Shown one piece after another: positions 18,220 through 30,008 of a stretch of 61,276 bases of DNA. The DNA lies in NCBI RefSeq assembly GCF_018860915.1, contig NZ_JAHKQD010000009.1, positions 1-61,276 of the forward strand, in the 5' to 3' direction. Positions within the stretch are counted from its first letter, which is position 1. Every line of letters starts with the position of its first letter. The notes beneath the pieces were generated by a model. That model was not told where the DNA came from and made no database searches. It saw nothing but the letters and a program-made list of their open reading frames with translations. The stretch is from Colwellia sp. C2M11 (GTDB lineage: Bacteria > Pseudomonadota > Gammaproteobacteria > Enterobacterales > Alteromonadaceae). Both the position numbers and the translations under genes were made by a program.

Positions 18220-20154
18220 TTAGCCACCTATGGTCATGTTAATCACTTTTTCAAAAAGCTCACTGACTTGTCCTGGTTTATGCTGATATATTTCCTGATA
18301 GGCTAAAACACTTTTTACATAGTTACGCGTTTCTTTATAAGGTATGGTTTCAATCCAAATATCAGCAGGAATAGATTTGATGTTATTCACCCAAGTACTT
18401 ACTCTGTATGGCCCTGCATTATAAGAAGCGGTTGCAAGCAACTGATTACCATTGTTTTTACCCAAAAGAATTTTTAAATATTTGGTGCCTAACTGAATAT
18501 TGTTTTCAGCATTCAACAAATAACTATTATTGACCCTGCCTTTTTTAAGACTTTTTGCCGTATTAGGCATTAACTGCATTAACCCTTTAGCCCCCACTGG
18601 TGAATGAGCATCCTTCATAAAAGAGCTTTCTCTTCTTGCGATTGCAAAAGCCCACGAAGGCGCTATTTTTTCTTCTTTCGCATAAAAATTAATTTCTTTA
18701 TCAAACGCTTTCGGAAAACGTAAATCAACATCATCTAGGTAGCCAGCATTAACTAAAGTAAAAATTGTTCTATCAAACCATTGGTTTTCATTCGCTATTT
18801 TTGCTGCGACTAACTTTTCTCTATTATTTAATTTTTTAAGTAAGTAATTCCATTCTGAACGTGCTTGATGATGACGCCCTAAGGAATGAAACTCAAAAGC
18901 GCGCTTAGCAGCAGGATAATTAATTAGCTGTTTCTTTTCTGCTAAAGAAAACTGAAGTGGTTTGTTTTGCAAGTTCACCGGTTTTTTTAAATAACTTGCG
19001 GCAAGAAATCCATAATAATGACGTTCATTAGCTAGCTCTTGCAATAAAAGAATGCCTGGTTCATTTGCATTTGTTGCAATTAATGCCCGTGCATACCAAT
19101 ATTTCCACTTCAAATCATTCTTATGTTTTTTAGGTAATTGCGCTAAATCTATAATCAGTTGATCCCAATCATTTTTCTTTAATGCCTGCGATAAGCGTCG
19201 CTGCAGAATACTATCACTCAGTACATTAACATCAAGTTTATCAAGCCAAGTTTGTGCTGCACGGTGGTTTTTAGATGATAAGGCTACTGCAAACCTTTCG
19301 GTTATTTGCTGCTGTTGATCTTGTGTAAAAGTAAATTTCACCCTTGCCTTATTATAACTACGAATTGCTACATCGGGTGAATGCCATATTAGTCGCTTAA
19401 GACCGTATGTTAGTATTTCTACTTCACGTGTTGATTTATTTGGAAAGTTCTTAAACTTACTTGCTATAGAAGGGTCACGTCTAACTTTATGCCATAAGCG
19501 TCCTAAATATTGCTGTTTTGGCGGTAGCAACTTAGTTAAATAAGGAATAAGTGTGTGCTTTCCACCATCAGCAGCCAAACCAATACGTTGCCAAATAATA
19601 TCGTTGGTACGATACCCTGCTTTTTGCCAACGTTCAAATAAAGGATCACACGCCTTATCTTGTGACTTACCAACCACCCACAATTTAGTAACTTTAGGAA
19701 GTATCTCACTTTCTGGCACACCTGCCTGTAAACTGAAATCTAACTGATGGCATACTAATTTGGCATTTGAAGTCGGCTTATAATCTTTTAAATACAAAGC
19801 ACCTTGTTTTTTATTCGCGAGATAAGTTAACCACTTTTTTCGCAAAGGCCAATCAAGAGGTGTACCCTGATACTCTTCTAAAAATGTTGAGATTTCTTGT
19901 GCATCTGACAAACTAATTTTATTCATTAAGCGACTTTGATCTAAATAAGGCTGTAATGAATAATAATGAAGTTGGTTATAGAGTAATTGATATTGAGCAG
20001 AATCACTTTTACTGACAAGCTTCTCTGCTTTAATAAAGTTTTTTTGCTGTATTTTATCTACTGTTATTTTAAATGGCTCACTCGCCTGTAGGCTAAAGCT
20101 ATAACTAACTATAGCCAGTGTTAACAATATTTTCGACACTACACGGGTTAGCAT
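18220..20154 (-). CDS. slt: soluble lytic murein transglycosylase
   Basis: A 644-residue periplasmic enzyme that cleaves the MurNAc-GlcNAc bond with formation of 1,6-anhydro ends. A signal peptide (MLTRVVSKILLTLAIVSYSFSLQA) is followed by a long alpha-superhelical U/L domain and the C-terminal SLT catalytic domain (about 480-620) with catalytic Glu in AIARRESSF, then GAKGLMQLMPNTA and TASYNAGPYRV. ATG 20154, with AGAAG upstream, is preferred over TTG 20172. Length resembles E. coli Slt70 (645). A 14-bp palindrome lies just upstream. Confidence 0.95.
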   Translation of the reverse strand: MLTRVVSKILLTLAIVSYSFSLQASEPFKITVDKIQQKNFIKAEKLVSKSDSAQYQLLYNQLHYYSLQPYLDQSRLMNKISLSDAQEISTFLEEYQGTPLDWPLRKKWLTYLANKKQGALYLKDYKPTSNAKLVCHQLDFSLQAGVPESEILPKVTKLWVVGKSQDKACDPLFERWQKAGYRTNDIIWQRIGLAADGGKHTLIPYLTKLLPPKQQYLGRLWHKVRRDPSIASKFKNFPNKSTREVEILTYGLKRLIWHSPDVAIRSYNKARVKFTFTQDQQQQITERFAVALSSKNHRAAQTWLDKLDVNVLSDSILQRRLSQALKKNDWDQLIIDLAQLPKKHKNDLKWKYWYARALIATNANEPGILLLQELANERHYYGFLAASYLKKPVNLQNKPLQFSLAEKKQLINYPAAKRAFEFHSLGRHHQARSEWNYLLKKLNNREKLVAAKIANENQWFDRTIFTLVNAGYLDDVDLRFPKAFDKEINFYAKEEKIAPSWAFAIARRESSFMKDAHSPVGAKGLMQLMPNTAKSLKKGRVNNSYLLNAENNIQLGTKYLKILLGKNNGNQLLATASYNAGPYRVSTWVNNIKSIPADIWIETIPYKETRNYVKSVLAYQEIYQHKPGQVSELFEKVINMTIGG

Positions 20155-20177
20155 TAACTTCTCTTTTCCCAAAACAT

Positions 20178-20191
20178 ATCAGATATCTGAT
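20178..20191. repeat. 14-bp perfect palindrome before slt
   Basis: ATCAGATATCTGAT is a perfect palindrome 23 bp before the slt start codon. It could be an operator or an mRNA hairpin near the ribosome site. I cannot name a regulator for it. Confidence 0.4.
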
Positions 20192-20324
20192 GAAAGTATA
20201 TACCTAAACGGCCTAGACATGCGAGTTGATATATATTTAGTTGGTTGAACTATATACGAGACAGCTCAAATAGAAATGAAGTAGAATAGTAACACTCGAT
20301 AAATTTAACTACCCAATATCATTT

Positions 20325-20570
20325 ATGCTAAACGAAACATTTAACAAAACAGATCATTCCCTTGATGCTATTGGTCTACGCTGTCCAGAGCCAGTAATGA
20401 TGGTTCGATTAAAGATAAGAAAAATGGCAAGTAGTGAAACTCTATTAATCACTTGCGATGACCCCTCAACGACACGTGATATACCTAGCTTTTGTCGGTT
20501 TATGGAGCATGAGCTTATTGCCAAAAAAGTTGACGAAAAGCCTTACTTATTTGTAATTAAAAAGGGCTAA
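20325..20570 (+). CDS. tusA: sulfurtransferase TusA
   Basis: An 81-residue TusA protein that carries a persulfide on Cys20 in the [15 protein letters not shown] motif and feeds the Tus relay for 2-thiouridine formation in tRNA. The compact beta-alpha-beta fold and length match E. coli TusA (81). It is divergent from slt and convergent with the DUF465 gene. The conserved Cys-Pro pair is intact. Confidence 0.94.
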   Translation: MLNETFNKTDHSLDAIGLRCPEPVMMVRLKIRKMASSETLLITCDDPSTTRDIPSFCRFMEHELIAKKVDEKPYLFVIKKG

Positions 20571-20624
20571 CCTTTATTATTTCAAACAAGTAAGATTAAC
20601 CCTATTATGACGCTTATTATTTAG

Positions 20625-20876
20625 CTATGCTGGTAATTCCACTTTTTGAAGCATAACAAACAGTTCGTCTTTTAGTTTTAAACGTACTTTCTTTTTCTTC
20701 TCTAAATAGTCATCACTAGTATTCTCTATCCCCTGCTCTATATGACGTATTTCTTGGTCAATTTCATGGTATTCATTAAACAAACGAGTAAAGTGGTTGT
20801 CGTTCATTTTTAAATAATGAATTTCCTCATTAAAATCTGGAAATTCGTGATGAAGGTCATGTTTTTCTAACGTCAT
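20625..20876 (-). CDS. YdcH family protein (DUF465)
   Basis: An 83-residue helical protein of the DUF465/YdcH family. The pattern is HDLHHEFPDFNEEIHYLKMND then HFTRLFNEYHEIDQEIRHIEQG and a lysine-rich KKKKVRLKLKDELFVML helix, consistent with a short coiled coil. Function is unknown. AGGAG lies 6 nt before the ATG. Converges on tusA. Confidence 0.88.
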   Translation of the reverse strand: MTLEKHDLHHEFPDFNEEIHYLKMNDNHFTRLFNEYHEIDQEIRHIEQGIENTSDDYLEKKKKVRLKLKDELFVMLQKVELPA

Positions 20877-21084
20877 AATTTTCTCCTACGTTGTTATATT
20901 TTAATAATGTACTCTAACTAACACACTACGCTTTTAATTATTTACGTCATTGATCTAACTCAAACTCTAATGATTTTATTTTGTATCACAGCCTTACTAG
21001 TAAAGTTGTAAACATATGTGTATTCGCCGAACCTTTTTATTAAAACTATCTCTAACCCAAACTACTACTATGAGGTGAAATATA

Positions 21085-21744
21085 ATGACTTACTTACAAA
21101 AATTTCTAAAAGATAACAAACTATTTATACTCTTTGTTTTATTAATGTCCGTATTTAGAAGTGCCGTTGCTGATTGGTACACGGTACCAACAGGCTCAAT
21201 GCAGCCAACGATTAAAGAGGGCGATAGAATTATTGTTAATAAAATGGCTTATGATTTAAGACTACCTTTTAGCCAACTATCTCTACTATCAACCGGAGAG
21301 CCTAAGCGTGGAGAAATAGTTGTGTTTGAATCTAAAACAGCTGATAAACGTTTAATAAAACGTATGGTTGGCTTACCTGGCGATAGAATTTCAATGAAAG
21401 AAGAAACGCTTTATATTAATGGTCAAGCTATGCCATATAAAATAACCAAAGAAAACCCTCAGCAACTTGTCGCTATAGAGCAGCTTGGTGCTATTAATCA
21501 CTCTATTCGTATCGATAAAGAAAGGAGTAATCAACGTAGTACTTTTTCGCCATTAACCGTTCCTGATGGTTATTACTTTGTGTTAGGTGATAACCGTCGT
21601 AACAGCGCCGATTCACGAGTTTATGGTTTAGTCCCTCGTCATGAACTTAAAGGTAAAGCTAGTTCAATTGCATTTTCTGTTAACTATGATAATTACTATT
21701 TACCAAGAGCAAATCGATTTTTTAAAGACATCTATTCTATTTAA
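21085..21744 (+). CDS. lepB: signal peptidase I, short form
   Basis: A 219-residue S26 peptidase that cleaves signal peptides at the outer face of the inner membrane. One N-terminal membrane segment (about residues 10-28) is followed by the catalytic Ser38 in VPTGSMQPTI and Lys92 in RLIKRMVGLPGD, then the GDNRRNSADSR box. E. coli LepB is 324 residues with two membrane segments and is encoded with lepA; this gene is isolated and short, so it may be a second paralogue. GAGGTG lies 7-8 nt before the ATG. Confidence 0.9.
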   Translation: MTYLQKFLKDNKLFILFVLLMSVFRSAVADWYTVPTGSMQPTIKEGDRIIVNKMAYDLRLPFSQLSLLSTGEPKRGEIVVFESKTADKRLIKRMVGLPGDRISMKEETLYINGQAMPYKITKENPQQLVAIEQLGAINHSIRIDKERSNQRSTFSPLTVPDGYYFVLGDNRRNSADSRVYGLVPRHELKGKASSIAFSVNYDNYYLPRANRFFKDIYSI

Positions 21745-21907
21745 CCTGAACTCGGTTTAAGCTGTTTTTAATCAATTGGAATACTTAGGAGTATTGCCTT
21801 TACTTTACTCTAGCTTGATAGTTTTTGATTTTAACTCAGAAAAATAGCGGCTAAAGGAATATTTATTAAACCAAGCGCTAGTTATTAAACACAAACTTCA
21901 CGCACAA

Positions 21908-21933
21908 AAAAGGGCATATCACTATGCCCTTTT
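21908..21933. terminator. bidirectional terminator between lepB and glyS
   Basis: AAAAGGGCATA (21908-21918) and TATGCCCTTTT (21923-21933) form an 11-bp stem with a TCAC loop. T runs follow on both strands, so it can serve convergent lepB (plus) and glyS (minus). Confidence 0.9.
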
Positions 21934-21966
21934 AGTTAATTAACCGAGTTTTCTAACGATACATTG

Positions 21967-24030
21967 CTACAGTAGTGAAATATCGGCAATAGCAAAGAAA
22001 CTATTACGAATTTCATTAAGTAATGTTAAGCGGTTAGTTTTAATCGCTTCATCATCGCTCATCACCATTACATTATCAAAGAAAGTATCAATTGGCGCTT
22101 TTAATTGTGCTAATTCACTTAAAGCCGCTTGGTAGTTTTTATCCGCCATCAATGGTGCAACTTTTAGACTGATTGCTTGATAAACATCAGCTAAATCACG
22201 TTCGGCTTGCTCTGTTGCTAAATCAACATTAAAAGCTTGATAAAGCTCACCATCAAACTTAGCTAAAATATTTCCAACTCGTTTATTTGCAGCAGCTAAG
22301 GTCGCAGCTTCTGGTAAGTCACCAAAGAAAGTAACCGCTTTAATGCGTTTATCAAAATCCAATGGTGCACTAGGCTTTTTAGCCAACACTGCTTGAATAA
22401 CATCAACACTGATCCCTTGCTCTTGATAGAAAGCACGGAAACGACCCATAATGAAATCTAAGACATCATTAGCAGTATTTTCATTAATCAACTTATCACC
22501 AAACAACTCGATACTTTTGTTAATAAGCTCTGACAGGTCTAAATTAAGCTGTTTTTCAATAATTATACGAATACTACCAATGGCAGCTCTTCGAAGCGCA
22601 AATGGGTCTTTATCACCCTTAGGTGCTTGTTTAATACCAAAGATACCAACTAAGGTATCAATCTTATCACTAATAGCAACAGCACAACCTATATTTGCTT
22701 CCGGTAAGCTATCACCAGAAAAACGTGGGCGATATTGATCTTCTAATGCCTGGGCAATATTTTCATTTTCACCATCATGTAAAGCATAGTATTTACCCAT
22801 AGTGCCCTGCACTTGTGGAAATTCTAATACCATTTCAGACATTAAGTCTGTTTTACTGAGTAAGCCAGCACGGTATGCATCGTCTGCATTTTCATTTAAC
22901 TGCTGTGCAATAAATTGGCTCAGCTGTGCGATACGTTCTGATTTCGCTTTTAGTGTGCCTAACTGTTTTTGAAACAACACAGACTCAAGACTTGTTAAAC
23001 GTGACTCTAAACTTTGCTTTTTATCTGTTTTAAAGAAAAACTCAGCATCCGCTAAACGTGGACGAATTACTTTTTCATTACCAAAAATAACTGCTTCAGG
23101 ATCTTTTGACTCAATATTAGAAACAAAAATAAATTTGTTAACTAATTGACCATTTTTATCTGTAACAGGGAAATACTTTTGATGGTCTTTCATTGAATAA
23201 ATTAATGGTTCAGCAGGCACATTCAAGAATTCTTTATCAAACGTTCCTACCAATGTTACTGGCCATTCAACTAATGCAGTTACTTCGTTAAGTAAATCTT
23301 CATCAATTAATGCTACTGCATCAATATTATTCGCCGCTTGTTTTATTTGCTCAACAATTTTATTTTGTCGCTCTGCAAAGTCTACTTCAACATAAGCTTT
23401 AGCAAGTTCCGCTTGATAATCATTTGCATGATTAATGGTAACTAAGCCTTGATGATGAAAACGATGACCTTGTACTTGATTACCTGAAGTAACACCAAGC
23501 GCTTCGCCAGCAATTAACTCACTACCAAATAACATCGTTAGTGTATGTACAGGACGAATAAATTGAGTACGCTCTGCGCCCCAACGCATTGGTTTAGCGA
23601 TAGGTAATTTCTTTAACGCTATATTTACCATGTCAGGAATTAATTCAGTGGTGGCTAAGCCAGTTACTGTTGCAGTATGAAGCAACCATTCACCTTTATC
23701 AGTTACCAAGCGTTCAGCTTGTTCAACTGTTATACCGTTTGATTTTGCCCAACCTTGAGCAGCTTTACTAGCATTACCCGCTTCATCAAACGCAACATTC
23801 ACTGCCGGGCCACGTTTTTCTACTGTTTTATCTTGTTGTTTATCAACTAAATCAAAAACTTGTACAGCCATACGGCGAGGTGTAGCAAACCACTTTATAT
23901 CGTTATATGCTAAATCATGGCTATCAAGTTGACTTTTTATACTATCAAAAAAAGCTGTTGCTAATGTTTTCAATGCTTTAGGTGGTAACTCTTCAGTACC
24001 CAATTCAATAAGGAGTGTTTCAGTAGTCAT
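21967..24030 (-). CDS. glyS: glycyl-tRNA synthetase beta subunit
   Basis: A 687-residue beta subunit of the bacterial alpha2-beta2 glycyl-tRNA synthetase, involved in tRNA recognition. It opens with TETLLIELGTEELPPKALK, has the HD-like central segment and the PFALRRAAIG motif (about 500), and a C-terminal anticodon-binding-like DALR region. Length is close to the E. coli subunit (689). The ATG overlaps the glyQ stop by one base (TAATG), which couples the two subunits. Confidence 0.97.
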   Translation of the reverse strand: MTTETLLIELGTEELPPKALKTLATAFFDSIKSQLDSHDLAYNDIKWFATPRRMAVQVFDLVDKQQDKTVEKRGPAVNVAFDEAGNASKAAQGWAKSNGITVEQAERLVTDKGEWLLHTATVTGLATTELIPDMVNIALKKLPIAKPMRWGAERTQFIRPVHTLTMLFGSELIAGEALGVTSGNQVQGHRFHHQGLVTINHANDYQAELAKAYVEVDFAERQNKIVEQIKQAANNIDAVALIDEDLLNEVTALVEWPVTLVGTFDKEFLNVPAEPLIYSMKDHQKYFPVTDKNGQLVNKFIFVSNIESKDPEAVIFGNEKVIRPRLADAEFFFKTDKKQSLESRLTSLESVLFQKQLGTLKAKSERIAQLSQFIAQQLNENADDAYRAGLLSKTDLMSEMVLEFPQVQGTMGKYYALHDGENENIAQALEDQYRPRFSGDSLPEANIGCAVAISDKIDTLVGIFGIKQAPKGDKDPFALRRAAIGSIRIIIEKQLNLDLSELINKSIELFGDKLINENTANDVLDFIMGRFRAFYQEQGISVDVIQAVLAKKPSAPLDFDKRIKAVTFFGDLPEAATLAAANKRVGNILAKFDGELYQAFNVDLATEQAERDLADVYQAISLKVAPLMADKNYQAALSELAQLKAPIDTFFDNVMVMSDDEAIKTNRLTLLNEIRNSFFAIADISLL

Positions 24031-24962
24031 TATTTATCTCCTTTGTTTGAAGCGTCATTTTGATTATTTTTACATAACGGGAAGCCTAGTTCTTCACGCT
24101 TTTGGTAATACGCTTCAGCAACCGCTTTTGATAAAGTACGTACACGTAAAATATAACGTTGACGTTCTGTTACTGATATAGCATGACGTGCATCGAGTAA
24201 ATTGAAAGCATGAGACGCTTTCATCACTTGCTCGTATGCCGGTAATGGTAAATTAGCTTCAATTAGTTTTTGGCTATCTTTTTCGCATTGATCAAACTGC
24301 TTAAATAACGCATCAACATCAGCATGTTCAAAGTTATAAGTAGACTGCTCAACTTCATTTTGGTGGAAAACATCACCGTAATATACAGTACCCATTGGAC
24401 CATCAGCCCAAACAAGATCATAAATGCTATCGACATTTTGAATGTACATTGCCAGACGTTCTAAGCCATAAGTAATTTCACCTGTAACAGGTGTACACTC
24501 TAAGCCGCCGACTTGTTGGAAATAAGTAAATTGAGTGATTTCCATACCGTTAAGCCATATTTCCCAGCCTAAGCCCCATGCACCTAACGTTGGTGACTCC
24601 CAGTTATCTTCAACAAAACGAATATCATGAACAAGTGGATCAATACCTAGCTCTTTTAATGAATTCAGGTATAGCTCTTGAATGTTCTTTGGAGAAGGCT
24701 TTAACATCACTTGAAATTGATAATAATGTTGCAAGCGATTAGGGTTTTCACCGTAGCGACCATCAGTTGGTCGTCGACATGGCTGAACATAAGCGCTGCT
24801 AATAGGCTCTGGCCCTATAGATCGTAGAAAGGTCATTGGGTGGAAGGTACCAGCCCCTACTTCTAAGTCTAACGGTTGTACTATTACACAGCCTTGTCTT
24901 GACCAATAATCTTGCAACTGCAAGATTAGACCTTGAAACGTTTTACAATTGAAACTAGTCAT
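24030..24962 (-). CDS. glyQ: glycyl-tRNA synthetase alpha subunit
   Basis: A 310-residue class II synthetase catalytic subunit. Seen are the [36 protein letters not shown] start (in parts), the motif 2 region with [18 protein letters not shown], and [24 protein letters not shown]. It lies directly upstream of glyS with a one-base overlap. The final 15 residues are a variable polar tail. 183 nt separate its start from the gyrB end. Confidence 0.97.
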   Translation of the reverse strand: MTSFNCKTFQGLILQLQDYWSRQGCVIVQPLDLEVGAGTFHPMTFLRSIGPEPISSAYVQPCRRPTDGRYGENPNRLQHYYQFQVMLKPSPKNIQELYLNSLKELGIDPLVHDIRFVEDNWESPTLGAWGLGWEIWLNGMEITQFTYFQQVGGLECTPVTGEITYGLERLAMYIQNVDSIYDLVWADGPMGTVYYGDVFHQNEVEQSTYNFEHADVDALFKQFDQCEKDSQKLIEANLPLPAYEQVMKASHAFNLLDARHAISVTERQRYILRVRTLSKAVAEAYYQKREELGFPLCKNNQNDASNKGDK

Positions 24963-25081
24963 GTTTTGTCAAATTCACTCTAAGTTATAAATTTACACGC
25001 TATACATTCATCAAAAAACATAACGTGCTGTTTTTAAAATAGAAATGCTCAGTTATGATGACCGAGCATATAATATTTATC

Positions 25082-25136
25082 GATGAAATTCTAAATTTCA
25101 TCCCTACTGCCTATGTAAAAATATTATTTACATAGG
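25082..25136. terminator. two consecutive hairpins at the end of the dnaA-gyrB operon
   Basis: GATGAAATT/AATTTCATC (25082-25102, 3-nt loop) and CCTATGTAAA/TTTACATAGG (25110-25136, 7-nt loop) are perfect inverted repeats just past the gyrB stop at 25146. They lack long U runs but are well placed to end or stabilise the operon message before glyQ. A weaker ATGCTC/GAGCAT pair lies further left. Confidence 0.5.
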
Positions 25137-25145
25137 TCATAACAC

Positions 25146-27599
<2,454 letters not shown>

Positions 27600-28793
27600 C
27601 TATTCAATTGCTGTTTCTGTTTTTAAGTCAGAATCGTTTGGAGACATCGCTGATATTTCGCCATGTTTCACGTGAAACACTTTATAATTTTCTATTGTTG
27701 TAATTGTTTTTTCATTTTCAGAGCAAACATTATTACAAATACCATCATTAAAGCGCTCAAAAAAAGGAGTTAAAACATCATTGCTAATTGCAGTAATTAC
27801 CACTTGGCAATCTAATATTTCTAACGCCTTTGATAGCGCTTTACGAGAATTAATATCTAATTCTGCACCAATATCATCTATTAATAAAATTGGTTTTACT
27901 CGTTCAACTCTAGCTATTAATTTAGCTTGGGTAAAAGTTAACGCGAGTAAAAACAACTTTTGTTGACCTCTAGATAGTTGAGTCTCTAAAGGCTGTTTAT
28001 CAAGGAGAAATTTTACATCAAATTTATGAGCACCATATAAACTATATCCATATTTAGCTTCACGTTCTTGATTACTAAAAAGTACTTCTTCTAATTCTCT
28101 TTTTTGTGGCCATCCTCGTAAGTATTGTACCGTTACTCTGCTCTTCAAACTTGGCAGTAGCAGTGTTAGCCAACCATCTAATTCATTAATCAAGGTTAAG
28201 CTATACTCTTCCCTTACACTAGCAACTTCAGCAGACATTTGACAGAACTGCTCAGTCCAATATGACAGCATAGCGTTAGATGCACTTGAATGATGATTTA
28301 ATCTAATACAAGCATTTCTTTGTTTTAAAACTCGATTAAAGTTTTTCCATTGCTGTGCAAATGAATGTTTCACGTGAAACATGCCTAAATCGACAAACCT
28401 TCTGCGTTCCCTAGGTCCACCAAAAAAAAGTTTAAAGCTCTCTGGCGTAACAATTTGTATTGCAATATTTTTAGCTAACACTGATAAGCGATTCTGAAAT
28501 TCACCATCAATTTTAATAGTTGTTGAGCCTGTACTAATATCACGACTTAATCCTAGTTGGCGATTATTTCCATCTCTAACACTAACAACAAAGTTAGTTG
28601 TCTCGTGACAAGCTAGTGCATCAAGTTTACTTGTTCTAAAAGATTTACCATGTCCTAGAAAAAAAAGTGCCTCTAATAAACTACTTTTTCCGCTACCATT
28701 ATCCCCAACAAAAAAGTTTAATTGTGAGTGAAAATCAATTGTAGCATCATTTAAGTTACGAAAATTTTTGGTAACTAATTTAATAACACTCAT
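27600..28793 (-). CDS. recF: DNA repair protein RecF with a C-terminal extension
   Basis: A 397-residue SMC-like ATPase that, with RecO and RecR, loads RecA at single-strand gaps. The Walker A loop FFVGDNGSGKSSLLEA is near residue 30, the signature LSRGQQKLFLLALTF near 283, and Walker B PILLIDDIGAELD near 305. E. coli RecF is 357 residues; the extra 40 or so are at the C-terminus. Two perfect parS palindromes lie inside the gene, each read as the peptide FHVKH (residue about 140 and in the extension). Confidence 0.96.
   Translation of the reverse strand: MSVIKLVTKNFRNLNDATIDFHSQLNFFVGDNGSGKSSLLEALFFLGHGKSFRTSKLDALACHETTNFVVSVRDGNNRQLGLSRDISTGSTTIKIDGEFQNRLSVLAKNIAIQIVTPESFKLFFGGPRERRRFVDLGMFHVKHSFAQQWKNFNRVLKQRNACIRLNHHSSASNAMLSYWTEQFCQMSAEVASVREEYSLTLINELDGWLTLLLPSLKSRVTVQYLRGWPQKRELEEVLFSNQEREAKYGYSLYGAHKFDVKFLLDKQPLETQLSRGQQKLFLLALTFTQAKLIARVERVKPILLIDDIGAELDINSRKALSKALEILDCQVVITAISNDVLTPFFERFNDGICNNVCSENEKTITTIENYKVFHVKHGEISAMSPNDSDLKTETAIE
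27664..27679. promoter_or_regulatory. parS centromere site in the recF 3' end
   Basis: TGTTTCACGTGAAACA is an exact match to the 16-bp parS consensus bound by chromosomal ParB. It lies in the part of recF that encodes the C-terminal extension (VFHVKH). parA and parB are at 45656-47421 in this window, and the site is about 15 kb from oriC, within the range where parS sites cluster. Confidence 0.93.
28366..28381. promoter_or_regulatory. parS centromere site inside recF
   Basis: A second exact TGTTTCACGTGAAACA palindrome, 702 bp from the first and in the same recF reading frame (MFHVKH). Two perfect 16-bp copies in 1.2 kb are far beyond chance, so ParB loading here is strongly expected. Confidence 0.93.
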
Positions 28794-28818
28794 TTAGTTA
28801 ATTTCAATGGTAAACAAA

Positions 28819-29922
28819 CTATAAGCGCATTGGCATAACAACATAAAGCGCTTCACCAGAATCTGCACCTTCAATAACAACGCTTGAATTAGCATCAGCT
28901 AAAGTAAACTTAACTTTTTCATCTTTAATCGCATTTAGTACATCAAGTACATAACTAACATTGAAACCTATTTCGAGTTCATCATATGGAAAATCTATTT
29001 CTAACTCTTCTTCTGCTTGCTCTTGCTCTGGGTTATTAGCTGTAATTTTTAATAAAGAATTTAAAAAATTTAAACGAACACCTTTAAATTTTTCATTCGA
29101 TAAAATAGATGCCCGTGACAATACTTGACGTAATTTTTCTTTATCAGTAACAAATATTTTATCACCATTACGAGGTAAAACTCGACGGTAATCAGGAAAA
29201 CGTCCATCAACTAATTTACTTGTAAACGAAAATTCTGAATCAATAATACGAATATGATTAGAGCCAAGATAAACTTGCACCGCTTCATCAACAGGAGCAA
29301 GCAAACGAATTATTTCTAAAATACCTTTTCGAGGAACAATAACTTGTCTTGCTGGTAGTGTTAAAGATTCATTTGAAATTTTACAAATAGCTAATCGGTG
29401 ACCGTCTGTAGCAACAGATCTAATTTCATTACCTTCACTTTCGATCGACATACCATTTAAGTAATAACGAACATCTTGGTTAGCCATTGAGAAATGCGTA
29501 CTTTCAATTAAGCGCAATAATTCTGATTTTAATAATTTAAACTCAACATCGCCCTTCCATTCTTCAATATTTGGAAAGTCATCAGCTGATAATGTTGATA
29601 GCGAATAGCGACTTCTGCCTGACGTTAATTTAACGCTATCATTTTCAGCATTAAAACTTATCATTGAGTTTTCAGGTAAACTTTTACAAATATCAAGTAA
29701 TTTACGTGCAGGTATTGTTATTTTTCCATCTTCACCCTGATTATCTATTTCAGCATGAGCTACCATTTCAAGTTCTAAATCGGTAGCAGTCAAGGTTAAC
29801 AAATGCCCTTTAACATCAAAAAGAATATTTCCTAAAATGGGTAAAGTACTTTTGCGTTCAACTGCACCAGAAACTAACAATAATGGCTTAAGTAATAATT
29901 CTCTATTAAGTGAAAATTTCAT
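28819..29922 (-). CDS. dnaN: DNA polymerase III beta sliding clamp
   Basis: A 367-residue processivity clamp: three repeats of the clamp fold, starting MKFSLNRELLLKPLLLVSGAVERKSTLPILGN and ending in the conserved YVVMPMRL that lines the partner-binding pocket. Length equals the E. coli clamp (366). It lies between dnaA (86 nt upstream) and recF (25 nt downstream) on the same strand. Confidence 0.98.
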   Translation of the reverse strand: MKFSLNRELLLKPLLLVSGAVERKSTLPILGNILFDVKGHLLTLTATDLELEMVAHAEIDNQGEDGKITIPARKLLDICKSLPENSMISFNAENDSVKLTSGRSRYSLSTLSADDFPNIEEWKGDVEFKLLKSELLRLIESTHFSMANQDVRYYLNGMSIESEGNEIRSVATDGHRLAICKISNESLTLPARQVIVPRKGILEIIRLLAPVDEAVQVYLGSNHIRIIDSEFSFTSKLVDGRFPDYRRVLPRNGDKIFVTDKEKLRQVLSRASILSNEKFKGVRLNFLNSLLKITANNPEQEQAEEELEIDFPYDELEIGFNVSYVLDVLNAIKDEKVKFTLADANSSVVIEGADSGEALYVVMPMRL

Positions 29923-30008
29923 TTATCATCCTGCATTTGAGCAAATTTCTTATTATTAAATTTTAGTTGGTAAAATAATTCTATAACACTAGTGGAAAAC
30001 ATTAAATA

